Positions 63,861 through 64,000 of a stretch of 64,000 nucleotides of DNA are shown here, in pieces. The stretch covers positions 124,001 through 188,000 of the forward strand of contig JAWLAG010000001.1 in the NCBI GenBank assembly GCA_041395505.1, given 5' to 3'. The notes under the pieces were generated by a model. That model was not told the origin of the DNA and made no database searches. It saw only the letters and a list, made by a program, of their open reading frames with translations. The DNA is from Steroidobacteraceae bacterium. Lineage in GTDB: Bacteria > Pseudomonadota > Gammaproteobacteria > Steroidobacterales > Steroidobacteraceae. Made by a program: the position numbers and the translations under genes. The first letter of the stretch is position 1, and each line of letters begins with the position of its first letter.

Positions 63861-64000
63861 ATGGCGAGTTACGACATCCGGGAACTATGGAAAGAGTACG
63901 AGAGCGTTGCGATGCACTTCAACGATCTGTTGATGCGGCTTCGCACCCAGTCGCTCGGCGGTCTCGCCATCGTCGGTACGCTCGGCTCCTTCCTCGTGCG
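63861..64000 (+). CDS. N-terminus of an unidentified gene (truncated by window end)
   Basis: From ATG 63861 about 46 codons are visible: MASYDIRELWKEYESVAMHF, then NDLLMRLRTQSLGGLAIVGT and LGSFLV. A hydrophobic segment begins near residue 35, so a membrane protein is likely. It is downstream of the RES toxin by 68 bases, with an own promoter possible. Confidence 0.6.
   Translation, partial: MASYDIRELWKEYESVAMHFNDLLMRLRTQSLGGLAIVGTLGSFLV

Overview
The window is 64 kb of GC-rich, densely packed DNA with no rRNA, tRNA, CRISPR array, insertion sequence or phage gene that I can see. Abundant TonB-dependent receptors, secreted amidohydrolases, a BNR-repeat protein of about 1,070 residues, two-domain fatty-acid oxidation proteins and ergothioneine synthesis suggest the chromosome of an aerobic, free-living gammaproteobacterium, perhaps close to Steroidobacteraceae or Nevskiales. 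That placement is inference from gene content. Translational coupling is frequent (ATGA, TGATG and TTGA overlaps), so operons can be read with some confidence.

Layout. 1-2.4 kb: a truncated peptidoglycan-binding secreted protein, a LysR regulator, a DUF4242 protein and a small secreted protein. 2.4-12.0 kb: a hydantoin or cyclic-amide utilisation locus. hyuA, a TonB receptor, a TetR regulator and an M20 carbamoylase form one leftward operon; hyuB is divergent; an NCS1 permease converges on hyuB. 12.2-16.0 kb: a gene remnant, then a leftward run of three secreted proteins and one membrane-anchored protein, none recognised. 16-24 kb: fatty-acid oxidation (fadH, enoyl-CoA hydratase, thiolase-fadJ operon, SDR). 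24-27.3 kb: the BNR-repeat secreted protein. 27.4-33.5 kb: an ergothioneine locus with a fused EgtB-EgtD enzyme, a transport ATPase, a fused binding-protein/permease and a Tat-exported flavin amine oxidase. 33.5-35.6 kb: SRPBCC, VOC and ArsR genes around a small operator. 35.6-39.2 kb: a coupled operon of outer-membrane barrel, periplasmic protein and hybrid histidine kinase.

39.3-46.8 kb: a leftward operon of two secreted amidohydrolases and a PLP enzyme, divergent from a TonB receptor that is followed by a MarR regulator and a VOC protein. 46.9-48.0 kb: an unusual double-CDGSH/bicupin fusion. 48.3-52.1 kb: a molybdopterin enzyme of the pyrogallol transhydroxylase type with an SCP2-like N-terminal extension, and its ferredoxin-like beta subunit. 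52.1-55.8 kb: exported or anchored dehydrogenases, glutathione peroxidase and a serine hydrolase. 56.1-62.8 kb: a methylmalonyl-CoA pathway operon (mutase, MeaB, propionyl-CoA carboxylase beta and alpha). 62.8-63.8 kb: an Xre/RES toxin-antitoxin pair with a twin palindromic operator. A truncated gene ends the window.

Together these genes suggest scavenging of nitrogen-containing cyclic compounds and peptide-like material, lipid or sterol-type carbon oxidation ending in propionyl-CoA, and defence against oxidative stress (ergothioneine, glutathione peroxidase). The most unusual items are the SCP2-transhydroxylase fusion with its cysteine-poor partner, the EgtB-EgtD fusion operon, the CDGSH-bicupin protein, the barrel-periplasmic-kinase operon and the unrecognised secreted operon at 12.3-15.5 kb.
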